Source of the DNA: WHUA01 sp963711215
GTDB taxonomy: Bacteria; Pseudomonadota; Alphaproteobacteria; UBA8366
Reading direction: 5' to 3'
NCBI GenBank assembly: GCA_963711215.1
Contig: CAVQDH010000002.1
Location: forward strand, 1,176,753 to 1,240,752
Length of the DNA stretch: 64,000 bases
Below, piece by piece: positions 1-8,430 of this stretch. The notes under the pieces were generated by a model that saw only the letters and a list, made by a program, of their open reading frames with translations, was not told the origin of the DNA and searched no databases. How positions within the stretch are numbered: the first letter of the stretch is position 1; each line of letters starts with the position of its first letter. Position numbers and translations under genes: made by a program.

Positions 1-1035
1 ACGCCTATGTGAACGACGGCAAGGGCGGCAAGGTCGTGGTCATGGGCAAGTCGGCCAACGCGCCCCTGCGCACCCAGGCGGGCGTCTTCTGCAACGTCCG
101 GCCCTACGGCCCGATCACGGTCGTCCGCTGCATGCCCTGCCTGCCTTATTCGCAGGACCGGGCGAAGTTCAACGTCGACGCCAAGAGCGGCATCGTCCAC
201 TCCGAGATGAACTCGCCGGGCGTCCAGATGGCCTATGCCAACCGCCTGTTCCTCCAGATGGTGAACGAGACCGGCAAGCTCGGCCGCGTCGCCATGAAGC
301 CGACACAGGCGATGGAGGACGGCATCAATGCCGGCCTGCATTCCTGGCTGCTGCAGGGCACGAAGTTCAAGGTCGGCCGCAAATACGCCGTCGACGGCTA
401 TGTCGAGCATAAGGAAAGCGTCGACAAGATCATCGCGCTGCTGCCGAAGGACTTCAAGAAAGGCATGGAGAACTGGGGCGGCCAGATCGAGCAGCATATC
501 TCCGACACGAATTTCGGCTTGCTGATCTGGGACCTGATCGAGAAGCGGGATTGCCTCGTGCTGGCGACCGACCTCGACGGCGATCGCCTGACCGACCTGC
601 TGGCCGACATCTCCGACCCGTTGCGCGCGTTCGGGCGAAAACGTCGCCGATCATTACGGTTTCGGCGACAAGGCGAAGAACCTGTGGCACGACATGGGAT
701 ACACCACGGGCAACGGACGTGACATGACGTCGGTGATGCACCGCATGTCCGGCCCGCCGATCCACGAGCAGACGCTTGGCTCGGCCGACGCCATGCTGCT
801 GCGTCTGATCGACGGCGACGAATCCATGGGCGGCACGAAGCAGCCCTACGACCCGCGCATTCATTTCGTCCTGATCCGCGACGCCTATCTCGACGCGAAT
901 CCGAAAAATGAAAAGCTCAAGGCGTGGCTCGACGACGCGATCGCCACGTTCGACAAGATCTACAGCGGCAAGCGCCCCGGCTTCATCGAGGGCTACAAGG
1001 CGCTGAAGGCTGCGATCAAGCCCTGGGGCAAATAG
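1..1035 (+). CDS. Unrecognised protein, 5' end cut by window edge, one frameshift
   Basis: The reading frame is open from the left edge, so the true start lies outside the window; a GTG at position 9 is in frame but gives no natural N-terminus. The frame breaks at the GGG run at 633-635. Reading one base fewer there joins 'SDPLRAFG' to 'ENVADHYGFGDKAKN' and then runs cleanly to the stop at 1035, giving about 340 residues. The protein has no membrane segment or signal peptide in the visible part. It has two cysteines in 'CMPCLPY' near residue 46 and many charged helices. I recognise no family and assign no function. The frameshift looks like a one-base insertion in a G run, as in several genes of this window. 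Confidence 0.6.
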
Positions 1036-1053
1036 CGCGCCGCCGATGCGTTC

Positions 1054-1094
1054 GCCACGGCCTCGGGTCAGCCATGCTGGCGCGAGGCCGTGGC
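1054..1094. terminator. Bidirectional stem-loop between convergent genes
   Basis: A perfect 12-bp inverted repeat (GCCACGGCCTCG at 1054-1065, complement at 1083-1094) with a 17-base loop lies between the stop at 1035 and the opposing stop at 1096. There is no strong T-run on either side, so the terminator role is inferred from position and stem strength. Confidence 0.55.
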
Positions 1095-1095
1095 G

Positions 1096-1680
1096 TTAAA
1101 TCCACTTAGAATCAAGGGGTTGCCGCTCGGCTGGCGCTTCGCGGAAGGCCGGCAGGACATCCTCCACCCGGTCCACCATGCGGAACAGCGGCGCGTCGGC
1201 CGGGCGCATGTAACTCTTCGCCGTGATCTGCTCGACGAGCCGCTGCAGCGGGCGCCAATAGTCGTCCAGGTTGACCACCACGATCGGCTTGTCGTGCAGG
1301 CCGAGCTGCTTCCAGGTGATGATCTCGAACGCTTCGTCCAGCGTGCCGAGCCCGCCGGGCAGGATCGCGAAAGCGTCGGAGAGCTCCGCCATCTTCTGCT
1401 TGCGGCTGTGCATGGACTCGGTGACGACCATTTCGTCGCAGCCGTCATGCGCAAGCTCGAGATCGCGCAGGAATGCCGGGATCACGCCGACGACCTCGCC
1501 GCCGGCCGCCAGCGCCGCGTCGGCAATGACGCCCATCAGGCCGACCCGGCCGCCGCCGAAGACCAGCCGGATGCCGTTCTCCGCAAGCAGCTTGCCGAAC
1601 TGACGGGCAGCGGCTTTATGGCTTTCGGGCCCACGGGAAGACGACGCGCAATAGACACATACGGAGCGAATGTTCGACAT
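1096..1680 (-). CDS. LOG family protein (TIGR00730-type, nucleotide 5'-monophosphate phosphoribohydrolase-like)
   Basis: This is a 194-residue Rossmann-fold protein. The two family motifs are both present: 'MHSRKQKM' at residues 90-97, where Arg93 and Lys94 bind substrate, and 'PGGLGTLDE' at 108-116 with the catalytic Glu. An earlier glycine-rich segment 'FGGGRVGLMG' at 41-50 fits the nucleotide-binding loop. Characterised family members (LOG of plants and some bacteria) hydrolyse cytokinin riboside 5'-monophosphates or AMP to the free base and ribose 5-phosphate; many bacterial members have no known role. The ATG at 1680 was chosen because the preceding in-frame residues are unlike the family, which begins just before 'VCVYCASS'. 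There is no clear ribosome binding site. The gene is convergent with the left-edge gene. Confidence 0.88.
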   Translation of the reverse strand: MSNIRSVCVYCASSSRGPESHKAAARQFGKLLAENGIRLVFGGGRVGLMGVIADAALAAGGEVVGVIPAFLRDLELAHDGCDEMVVTESMHSRKQKMAELSDAFAILPGGLGTLDEAFEIITWKQLGLHDKPIVVVNLDDYWRPLQRLVEQITAKSYMRPADAPLFRMVDRVEDVLPAFREAPAERQPLDSKWI

Positions 1681-1810
1681 GGTGGTGGTGTAGGGCGAAG
1701 GATCGGGTGAAGGCAAGCTTGATTTCCGGGACGATAAGGCGGTAGCGCGGTACACCCGATCATTGCGCCGCGCCTTCCACACGTCTACATATTATGGAGG
1801 TTGAAACCAG

Positions 1811-2875
1811 TTGCGAGGCAGCGTGAAGCGAGTCGTCCTTCCCGCCGTGCTGCTGATCGTCGCCGCGATCGCGGTGATGATGGTTGTGTATTGGCTCTCC
1901 GGCAGGGACGCGGTCGAGGAGGCGCGGCAGGAGCCGGCCGCGTCGTCTGCGGGCCAGCCGCCGGCTGCCGCCTCCGCTCCTGCATCCCACGATACGGCAT
2001 TGCTGACGCCGCCGGCCGAGCCGCCGAGCTTCGATCTGGTGCGTGTCGAGCCGGACGGTTCCACGGTGATCGCCGGCCGTGCGGCGCCGGACAGCGACGT
2101 GACCGTCTATAGCGGCGATAAAGAGGTCGGCAAGACGAAGGCCGACACGAAGGGCGAGTGGGTGCTCGTACCCGGAAAGCCGCTCGCGCCCGGCAACACG
2201 AACCTGTCCGTGACGTCCAAGGCGCCGGACGGTAAGGTGCAGAATTCGGAGAAAGTGGTGGTCGTCGTGGTTCCGGAGCGCCCGAAAGGCGACGCCGCCA
2301 AAGGCCAGGCCGGCGACAAGAAGCCGCTGGCGGTGCTCCTTCCGCGGCAGGGCGGCGGAGAGTCGCGCGTGCTGCAGGAGCCGGACGTGGGCGAAGGCGT
2401 CGGGTCGGACGCGCTGCGGCTGCAGGTGATCGATTACGACGAAGCCGGCGATCTCAGTCTGGGCGGAAAGGGCAAGGCCAAGGCGCTTCTCAGGGCCTAC
2501 CTGGACAATGCGCTGATCGGGGAGACGATCGTTCCGGATGATGGCAACTGGCGCCTGAAGCCGAAGAAGCAGGTTGCGCCGGGCACATACAGGCTGCGGA
2601 TCGATCAGATCATTGGTGGCAAGGTCGCCCAGCGCATCGAGCTGCCGTTCAGTCGGTCCGAAGCGGTCGCCAAGATGCCCGGCGACAAGCTGGTCATCGT
2701 CCAGCCGGGCAACAGCCTGTGGCGGATCGCCCGGCGGTCCTATGGCGAGGGATTGCGCTATTCGGTGATCTACGAAGCCAACCGGGACCAGATCCGCGAT
2801 CCCGACCTCATCTACCCGGGGCAGGTATTCGCCGTTCCGGCGCCGACGCCGGCCCCCGCGCCCGTGATCCGCTAG
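1811..2875 (+). CDS. Membrane-anchored LysM-domain protein with Ig-like region
   Basis: The protein is 354 residues long. It has a single N-terminal membrane segment (about residues 8-28), an Ala/Pro-rich linker, a beta-rich central region that resembles a bacterial Ig-like domain ('GRAAPDSDVTVYSGDKEVGKTKADTKGEW' style), and a C-terminal LysM domain at about 297-345. The LysM core reads 'VQPGNSLWRIARRSYG ... IYPGQVFAVP', the expected peptidoglycan-binding pattern. It is likely an inner-membrane or periplasmic protein that touches the cell wall; this architecture is common in alphaproteobacteria and has no assigned enzyme activity. A TTG at 1811 follows GGAGG at 1796 with a 10-base gap; the GTG at 1823 with GAGG four bases upstream is an equally good start. 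It overlaps the next minus-strand gene by four bases at the 3' end. Confidence 0.82.
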   Translation: MRGSVKRVVLPAVLLIVAAIAVMMVVYWLSGRDAVEEARQEPAASSAGQPPAAASAPASHDTALLTPPAEPPSFDLVRVEPDGSTVIAGRAAPDSDVTVYSGDKEVGKTKADTKGEWVLVPGKPLAPGNTNLSVTSKAPDGKVQNSEKVVVVVVPERPKGDAAKGQAGDKKPLAVLLPRQGGGESRVLQEPDVGEGVGSDALRLQVIDYDEAGDLSLGGKGKAKALLRAYLDNALIGETIVPDDGNWRLKPKKQVAPGTYRLRIDQIIGGKVAQRIELPFSRSEAVAKMPGDKLVIVQPGNSLWRIARRSYGEGLRYSVIYEANRDQIRDPDLIYPGQVFAVPAPTPAPAPVIR

Positions 2876-3288
2876 GCGGCGTCTTGAGATCGCGCCTCGG
2901 CGACTTTCCGTAAATGCACCGGCAGCAACGACAGGACCCGATCGAGCCATTGTTTCGCGCAGGCGAGTTGCTCGAGCGCAGCGGCGAGGATCGACGCCGG
3001 CGGCGCCGTGCCGTCGACCGCGAGCGCGACCGACAGACTGATACCATGGTCGCGGGCAACCGCGATCTCATAGCCGGCCGCGCGGCGGGCACCGTCGAGC
3101 AAGGTCAGCATGTCATGGCGCAGCGACGGGCCGTCTCCGGTATAGGGCATGGTGCCGACCTCGGCCTGCAGCGTGGCGCCGGCATCGTCCGCAGTGACGA
3201 CCCGGAACGGAACCGAGCGATAGGAAAACTGAAACAGGATGGGCCGGCCGTCGGCCGTTTCGGCGGCGTCGGTTTCTCGATGGCTCAA
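2872..3288 (-). CDS. Hypothetical protein, 138 aa
   Basis: This is a soluble protein of 138 residues with no signal peptide. The first half looks beta-rich ('ILFQFSYRSVPFRVVTADDAGATLQAEVGTMPY') and the second half helical ('ILAAALEQLACAKQWLDRVLSLLP'). I do not recognise the family. The start is TTG at 3288, supported by a very strong ribosome binding site (GAGGAGG, five bases upstream). Its 3' end overlaps the LysM gene tail-to-tail by four bases, and its 5' end faces psd divergently across a 220-base gap. Confidence 0.65.
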   Translation of the reverse strand: MSHRETDAAETADGRPILFQFSYRSVPFRVVTADDAGATLQAEVGTMPYTGDGPSLRHDMLTLLDGARRAAGYEIAVARDHGISLSVALAVDGTAPPASILAAALEQLACAKQWLDRVLSLLPVHLRKVAEARSQDAA

Positions 3289-3351
3289 CTGCGCCTCCTC
3301 GTCGTCCGATGTGCTGCTGAGCCGGTGCTTTTATTGAGGCTCTTGCTGTCC

Positions 3352-3380
3352 GTGGATTCAAAATCCGTGGCGCAACGCCA
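3352..3380 (+). other. tRNA-Leu(CAA)-like anticodon and variable-arm fragment
   Basis: Bases 3352-3368 fold as a tRNA anticodon arm: stem GTGGA/TCCGT with two G-T wobbles, and a 7-base loop TTCAAAA with anticodon CAA at 3359-3361. It is followed at once by a class II variable arm (TGGCG-CAA-CGCCA, 3368-3380). No D-arm is seen upstream and no T-arm (GGTTCGA) downstream, so this is not a complete tRNA. It may be a tRNA remnant, such as an old attachment site, or a chance similarity. It lies in the divergent promoter region of the 138-aa gene and psd. Confidence 0.3.
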
Positions 3381-3508
3381 CTGTAAGGGCAGGAATATTT
3401 ACATTTTCTTACTGACTCATCGCGGAATATCCGGACAATCGGAGGAGGGCAGGCCCGTGGCCGACCGCCTGGTTTCGGGAATACACTATCGGCGGGAGGA
3501 GCGTCGCC

Positions 3509-4213
3509 TTGTCTTCACCTAGGGATTTGCTGCGGCCGCTGCTCTTCCCGGTGCATCGCGCCGGCTGGCCCTTCATTATTGTATTTGTTATCACATCCTT
3601 CATCCTGGGATTGCTGTGGGCCCCGTTGTTTTTCGTCGGCGGTGTTCTGACCGTCTGGTGCATTTTCTTCTTCCGCGACCCCGACCGGCTGACGCCGACC
3701 CGCCCCGGCCTCGTCGTGAGCCCGGCGGACGGCGTGGTCCAGATGGTGGTCGAGGCGCCGCCGCCTCCGGAGCTCGAAATGGGCCCCGATCCGTTGCCGC
3801 GGATCAGCGTGTTCATGAACGTGTTCAATTGCCATGTGAACCGCAGCCCGGTTGACGGCGCGGTCGTGAAGCTGGCCTACCGGCCGGGAAAATTCTTCAA
3901 TGCATCGCTCGACAAGGCCAGTGTCGACAACGAGCGCCAGGCGGTGCGAATCCGCGCGTCCGATGGGCGTGAATTCGCCTGCGTGCAGATCGCCGGCCTC
4001 GTTGCCCGGCGGATTCTCTGCGATTTGCGGTTGGGCCAGGATATCCGGGCCGGCCAGCGAATTGGCATGATTCGCTTTGGCAGCCGGGTCGATCTATATC
4101 TACCCAAAGGGGTAACGCCTCTGGCCGTGCCAGGGCAGACGGCCGTTGCCGGTGAGACGGTTTTCGCCGACATCACGCGCCATGAGCCCGATTGGCCGGG
4201 AGAGATACGCTGA
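3509..4213 (+). CDS. psd: Phosphatidylserine decarboxylase, short form
   Basis: The product converts phosphatidylserine to phosphatidylethanolamine at the inner membrane using a pyruvoyl group. It is 234 residues, typical of the short (about 25 kDa) alphaproteobacterial form. Two hydrophobic stretches lie at about residues 16-55. The self-cleavage site is the 'RFGS' motif, with Gly191-Ser192; cleavage there would yield the pyruvoyl alpha chain of about 43 residues. The family-typical 'NVFNCHVNRSPVDG' segment is present near residue 110. Translation starts at TTG 3509, preceded by GGGAGGAG at good spacing. The stop overlaps the pssA start (TGATG), so the two genes of the phosphatidylethanolamine pathway are translationally coupled. 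Confidence 0.95.
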   Translation: MSSPRDLLRPLLFPVHRAGWPFIIVFVITSFILGLLWAPLFFVGGVLTVWCIFFFRDPDRLTPTRPGLVVSPADGVVQMVVEAPPPPELEMGPDPLPRISVFMNVFNCHVNRSPVDGAVVKLAYRPGKFFNASLDKASVDNERQAVRIRASDGREFACVQIAGLVARRILCDLRLGQDIRAGQRIGMIRFGSRVDLYLPKGVTPLAVPGQTAVAGETVFADITRHEPDWPGEIR

Positions 4214-5103
4214 TGCTGAGACAACGCAAATTCCGCCGCGTGCCGCGTTTCAAGGGCCAGAGCCTGAACAAGCTCGCGCCCAACGTCATCACGGTGGGCG
4301 CGCTGGCGTCGGGGCTCACGGCAATCCGCTTCGCCTTCGAGGGCCGGTGGCAGCTTGCGGTGACCGCGATCCTGGTCGCCGCCATTCTCGATGCCCTCGA
4401 CGGGCGCATGGCGCGGCTGCTCAAGTCGGCCAGCGATTTCGGGGCCGAGCTCGATTCCCTTTCCGACGTGATCGCGTTCGGGGTGGCGCCGTCGATCGTG
4501 ACCTATCTTTGGGCGCTCAATTCCGGCAGCGGCCCCGGATGGATCGCCGCGCTCTTCTTCACCGTCTGCTGCGCCCTGCGGCTGGCCCGGTTCAACACCA
4601 ATTTGGGCAAGCTGCCGCCTTACGCCTACAACTATTTCACCGGCGTTCCGGCGCCCGCGGGCGCGGGCCTGGCGGTCCTCCCCATGATCGTGAGCTTCGA
4701 GATCGGCTCCGACGTCGTGCGCCATCCGCTGCTCGTCGGCGCGTGGCTCGTGGCGGTCGGCGCGCTGATGGTCAGCCGCCTGCCGACCTTCTCGTTCAAG
4801 AAATCGAAAGTGCCGCAGGAATACGTCCTGTTCATCCTGGTCGCCGCCGGGCTGCTCGTCGCCGGGCTGGCCGGGGCACCGTGGCGGACGCTGATCGTGG
4901 TCGGCGCGCTGTACCTGCTGTCGCTGCCCTTTGCATACCGGTCCTATTCCCGCCTGCGGCAGGAGGCGGAGCGGATGCATGACGCCGAAATGGAGCTCGC
5001 CGACGCGGCGGGTGAGCAGGAGACGCCGCAAGCGCCGGAGGATGCAGACGGCGGTGAGAGCGACGAGAAGCAGGGCAAGACCGCGCATCTCAGGTCGGTT
5101 TGA
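4213..5103 (+). CDS. pssA: CDP-diacylglycerol--serine O-phosphatidyltransferase
   Basis: The product makes phosphatidylserine from CDP-diacylglycerol and serine in the inner membrane and feeds the decarboxylase encoded just upstream. The CDP-alcohol phosphatidyltransferase signature D-G-x2-A-R-x8-G-x3-D-x3-D is complete at residues 63-85 (D63, G64, A67, R68, G77, D81, D85). About six to eight membrane segments follow. The C-terminal 50 residues are acidic and probably cytosolic. The protein is 296 residues, the usual size for the alphaproteobacterial membrane-bound type. The ATG at 4213 overlaps the psd stop codon by one base, which favours it over an upstream in-frame GTG at 4192. Confidence 0.95.
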   Translation: MLRQRKFRRVPRFKGQSLNKLAPNVITVGALASGLTAIRFAFEGRWQLAVTAILVAAILDALDGRMARLLKSASDFGAELDSLSDVIAFGVAPSIVTYLWALNSGSGPGWIAALFFTVCCALRLARFNTNLGKLPPYAYNYFTGVPAPAGAGLAVLPMIVSFEIGSDVVRHPLLVGAWLVAVGALMVSRLPTFSFKKSKVPQEYVLFILVAAGLLVAGLAGAPWRTLIVVGALYLLSLPFAYRSYSRLRQEAERMHDAEMELADAAGEQETPQAPEDADGGESDEKQGKTAHLRSV

Positions 5104-5172
5104 CGCCACGGCTTACGCGTCCGCAATCCCATTCCCCGTCAAAGCGTTAGCAACGCGCGCTAAACGGATCTC

Positions 5173-6129
5173 TCAGTGAGGGTGCGCCGCCGGGGCATCC
5201 GTGCCTCGGCGCATGGCATCCGCCCGCGTGCCGATGGTCGCGAGCCGGCTCGCCGCGGGAATGCCGGCGATTTTTGCGACATCGAGCGCGGCTGCCCGGG
5301 CCGCCTGCGTGTCGATGCCGGTCTCGATCCCCATCTCGTTCAGGAAGTGCACGATATCCTCGCTCGGCAGGTTGCCGACAGCGCCGGTGCCGCCAGGGAA
5401 GGCGATGCCGCCGCCGATGCCGCAGATCGACCCTTCGACCAAGGTCACCCCGGCGTCGAGCGCGGCGACGAGATTGGCCGTCGCAAGCCCCATCTTCTCA
5501 TGCACGTGGAAGCCGAAATCGCAGTCGGGGAAACGGTCGAAGGCGCGGCGGAACAGCGCGTTGACATGCCGCGGGTCCTCCATCCCGGTGCTGGCCGCGA
5601 GGTAGAAGCGCCGGATGCCGAGATCGCGCAGCCGGGCGACGCAGCCGAGCGTGCTTTCCTCGGGAATTACGCCCTCGTAGGGACAAAAGAACGACATGCC
5701 GAGCGCCATGATGAAGGCGCGGCCCGCCTGGTCGGCGACCCGGAAGCAGTCGCCGCCGGCGGCGATCACCTCGTCGAGCGTCATGTTCTGGTTCTTGGCG
5801 AGATAGCTGGCGCTCACCGTCATCAGGCCGAGGACCTCGTCGACGTCGGTCTCGACCGCCCGAAGCGCGCCCCGCTTGTTGGGCACGAGCGCGCGGTAGA
5901 CCGTGCCCGGCCGGCGCTTGATGCGGGCCATCACCGCCTCGGCATCGCGCAGCATCGGCACGACTTTCGGATGGGCGAAGCTGGTGACCTCGATCACCGG
6001 GAATCCGGCGTCACTGAGGCGGTCGATCATCGCCACCTTGCGGTCCGTCTCGATCCATTTGTCGAGCGACTGCAGGCCGTCGCGCGGGCCGACATCGACG
6101 ACCGTTACCTTCTTGGGAAAGCTCAGCAT
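5173..6129 (-). CDS. HMG-CoA-lyase-like (DRE-TIM) acyl-CoA lyase with altered active site
   Basis: This is a 318-residue TIM-barrel enzyme of the HMGL-like family. The N-terminal 'VGPRDGLQ' motif at 13-20 supplies Arg16 and metal ligand Asp17, and the metal-binding H-x-H is at 208-210 ('FHVHEKMG'). In true HMG-CoA lyases the signature loop carries a catalytic cysteine (GLGGCPYA). Here the aligned loop is 'SICGIGGGIAFPGG', with Gly241 at that place and a Cys five residues earlier (236). The substrate is therefore probably a different 3-hydroxyacyl-CoA. The gene lies 12 bases downstream of a family III CoA-transferase on the same strand. A plausible joint role is CoA activation of an organic acid followed by C-C cleavage; the substrate is unknown. 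Confidence 0.82.
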   Translation of the reverse strand: MLSFPKKVTVVDVGPRDGLQSLDKWIETDRKVAMIDRLSDAGFPVIEVTSFAHPKVVPMLRDAEAVMARIKRRPGTVYRALVPNKRGALRAVETDVDEVLGLMTVSASYLAKNQNMTLDEVIAAGGDCFRVADQAGRAFIMALGMSFFCPYEGVIPEESTLGCVARLRDLGIRRFYLAASTGMEDPRHVNALFRRAFDRFPDCDFGFHVHEKMGLATANLVAALDAGVTLVEGSICGIGGGIAFPGGTGAVGNLPSEDIVHFLNEMGIETGIDTQAARAAALDVAKIAGIPAASRLATIGTRADAMRRGTDAPAAHPH

Positions 6130-6141
6130 TTCCGCCGCCGC

Positions 6142-7350
6142 TCAATCGATCTCATAGCCCGCGGCGGTAAGCTCTTCCTTCGAAAAGCCGAGCTCGTCGA
6201 CGAGGATCTCCCGATTGCTCGACCCGAGGACCGGCCCGGCGTGCCGGATCCCGCCCGGGGTCCGCGAGAAATTGCCGACGATGTTCTGCATCCGGAGCGG
6301 CCCGCCGAGCTCCTCGTCGGGGATCGGCACGATATTGCCGCGCGCCTGGATGTGCGGGTCCTCGAAGATCTCCTTGACGTTGTTGCAGGCGGCGACGGTG
6401 GCGTCGAACTTGTCGAACAGCTCGACGAGCGCCGCGCGGTCGAATTTCTCGATCGCGGCCTGGAGCGCGTCGTCGAGCGCGGGGGAGTTCTGGATGCGCA
6501 GCCGGTTGTCGAGGAAGCGCGGGTCCTTGACCAGCTCCGGCACGCCGAGCGCCTCGCACATGCGCTCGAAGGTGGACTGCGCGCTGCCCGAAATCGAGAC
6601 CCACTTGTCGTCCTTCGTGCGGTAGGTGTTGCGCGGCGCGGTGAAGGGCAGGCGGCTGCCGTTGCGCTCCTGCACGATGCCGAGCTGGTCATAGTCGACG
6701 ACCTGCGGCCCGAGCAGGGTCAACAGCGGCTCGTAGATCGCGTATTCGACGATCTGTCCCTTGCCGGACCGGTTCTTCTCCTGCAGCGCCACCATCGCGA
6801 GGAAGGCGCCCATCAGGCCGGCCGTGTCGTCGGCGAGCCCGAAGCCCGGCAGCAGCGGCGGCCGGTCGGGATATCCCGTGATATAGGCGTAGCCGGCATA
6901 GCCCTCGGCCAGCGTGCCGAAGCCCGGCTTGTGGCTGTTTGGGCCCGTCTGTCCAAAGCCGGTCAGGCGCAGCATGATCAGGCCCGGATTGATCTTGCTG
7001 AGAACGTCATAGCCGAGGCCCCATTTCTCGAGCGTTCCCTTGCGGTAGTTCTCGACCACGATGTCGGCGTCCTTGATCAGGCGCTTGACGATCTCTACCC
7101 CGAGCGGGGTGCGCAGATCGGCGGTGACCGACCGCTTGTTGCGGTTGATCAGCTTGTACATCAGGCCGACGCCGTTCTTGTTGTTGCCCCAGTAGCGGAT
7201 CTCGTCGCCGGTGCCCGGGCGCTCGACCTTGATGACCTCGGCGCCGAAATCGGCGAGGAACATGGAGGCCAGCGGACCGGCAAGGAAATTGGCGATGTCG
7301 ATGACCTTGACGCCGGCGAGCGGCGGCGTGGCGGGAGAGGGGGCTGGCAT
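6142..7350 (-). CDS. CaiB/BaiF family III CoA-transferase
   Basis: The 402-residue product belongs to the formyl-CoA transferase/CaiB class, which moves CoA between carboxylic acids through an aspartyl-CoA intermediate. The family N-terminus 'LAGVKVIDIANFLAGPLASMFLADFGAEVIKVERP' is intact, followed by 'NRNKRSVTADLRT' and 'NYRKGTLEKWG', which are standard CoA-contact blocks. The catalytic aspartate is expected in 'FGLADDTAGLMGAF'. The ATG at 7350 was preferred because the longer upstream reading has no family similarity. Its downstream neighbour is the HMGL-like lyase, and upstream lies a full oligopeptide-type ABC importer on the same strand, separated by a terminator-like hairpin. Together they may import and degrade one substrate, which is inference only. 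Confidence 0.9.
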   Translation of the reverse strand: MPAPSPATPPLAGVKVIDIANFLAGPLASMFLADFGAEVIKVERPGTGDEIRYWGNNKNGVGLMYKLINRNKRSVTADLRTPLGVEIVKRLIKDADIVVENYRKGTLEKWGLGYDVLSKINPGLIMLRLTGFGQTGPNSHKPGFGTLAEGYAGYAYITGYPDRPPLLPGFGLADDTAGLMGAFLAMVALQEKNRSGKGQIVEYAIYEPLLTLLGPQVVDYDQLGIVQERNGSRLPFTAPRNTYRTKDDKWVSISGSAQSTFERMCEALGVPELVKDPRFLDNRLRIQNSPALDDALQAAIEKFDRAALVELFDKFDATVAACNNVKEIFEDPHIQARGNIVPIPDEELGGPLRMQNIVGNFSRTPGGIRHAGPVLGSSNREILVDELGFSKEELTAAGYEID

Positions 7351-7460
7351 GGATCTAGGTTCCCGTCGATCTGTTGGTATCGTAATGAAGCGCAATCATT
7401 GCCCATCGCGCGGCGGGCAAGCAAGGAACGGCCGGCCGGTTGCTATGGCCGTCAACGAAA

Positions 7461-7485
7461 ACCGCCGCGCCCAAGGCGCGGCGGT
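7461..7485 (-). terminator. Intrinsic terminator after the first oligopeptide-type ABC operon
   Basis: A perfect 11-bp stem (ACCGCCGCGCC at 7461-7471, complement at 7475-7485) has a three-base loop. On the minus strand it is followed by TTTTCGTT. It lies 30 bases past the stop of the last permease gene. Confidence 0.7.
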
Positions 7486-7514
7486 CTCGAATCGTTGCCT
7501 GGACGGTTCCTCGA

Positions 7515-8417
7515 TTACTGCGAACGCAGCCGCGGATCCAGCGTGTCGCGCACCGCGTCGCCGAACAGGTTGAACCCGAACACGGCGAGCGTGATGGCGA
7601 GGCCCGGGAAGACCGCGACCCAGGGGGCGCTTTCGACATATTCCTCGGCACCGCCCTGCAGCATCAAGCCCCAGGCGGGGGTCGGCTCCTGCACGCCGAG
7701 CCCGAGATAGGACAGCGACGCCTCGATCAGGATCGCCTGCCCGACGAAGGCCGTCAGCATGATCAGGAAGGGCGCCATGACGTTTGGCACCATATGGCGA
7801 AGGATGATCCGCGTGTGCGAGAAGCCCATGGCGCGGGCCGCGTCGACATAGGGTATCTCGCGGATCGCCAGCGCGTTCGACCGGACGACCCGGGCGCAGC
7901 GCGGGACGAAGGGGATCGTAATCGCGAAGATCACGTTCTGGATGCCGGTGCCGAAGATGGCAACGACCGCCAGCGCCATGATGATCAGCGGAAACGCCAT
8001 GAAGACGTCCATGATGCGCTGGAAGATCAGATCGACCTTGCCGCCGAAATAGGCGCTGCCGACACCGAGCACGAGACCGCCGAAGGCGCCGACGCCTGCG
8101 GCGACCGAGCCCACGAACAACGCCGTGCGGGCGCCATAGATGATACGGGTCAGCAGATCGCGGCCGAACTGGTCGGTGCCGAGCCAGTGGTCGATGCCAG
8201 GCGGCACCAGCATGCTCTCGAAGGAGTTGGCTTCGGGATTGTAGGGCGTCAGCCAGGGCGCGAAGACGGCCATGAAGATCATCGCGAGGACGATAAACGC
8301 CCCGAACATGCCCAAAGGCTGCTTGCGGAACATCGCCCCGGCCCGCTGGAGCCAGGTTCGTTGGTCGAATAGCTCCTCGATGCCGGCGTCGACTTGGGTT
8401 TCTTCAACCGTACTCAT
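7515..8417 (-). CDS. ABC transporter permease, DppC/OppC type
   Basis: This is a 300-residue inner-membrane permease with a cytosolic N-terminus ('QRTWLQRAGAMFRKQPLGMFGAFIV'). The OppC-family periplasmic motif 'LGTDQFGRDLLTRIIYGARTAL' is followed by five further membrane segments. The EAA loop that contacts the ATPases is 'YVDAARAMGFSHTRIILRHMVPN'. It pairs with the DppB-type permease encoded 13 bases upstream. GGGAGG lies at suitable spacing before the ATG at 8417. It is the last gene of the operon ATPase-ATPase-binding protein-permease-permease, ended by the hairpin at 7461. The substrate cannot be deduced; such systems carry peptides, opines, glutathione or other small amides. Confidence 0.9.
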   Translation of the reverse strand: MSTVEETQVDAGIEELFDQRTWLQRAGAMFRKQPLGMFGAFIVLAMIFMAVFAPWLTPYNPEANSFESMLVPPGIDHWLGTDQFGRDLLTRIIYGARTALFVGSVAAGVGAFGGLVLGVGSAYFGGKVDLIFQRIMDVFMAFPLIIMALAVVAIFGTGIQNVIFAITIPFVPRCARVVRSNALAIREIPYVDAARAMGFSHTRIILRHMVPNVMAPFLIMLTAFVGQAILIEASLSYLGLGVQEPTPAWGLMLQGGAEEYVESAPWVAVFPGLAITLAVFGFNLFGDAVRDTLDPRLRSQ

Positions 8418-8430
8418 TTATGCATCCTCC

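Noticed and set aside
5176..7710. A very long open frame (844 codons) on the plus strand opposite the CoA-transferase and lyase genes
   Set aside because: It is the antisense shadow of two clear minus-strand enzymes; its composition is rich in Arg, Asp, Glu and Val with no family motif, as expected from high-GC complement frames.
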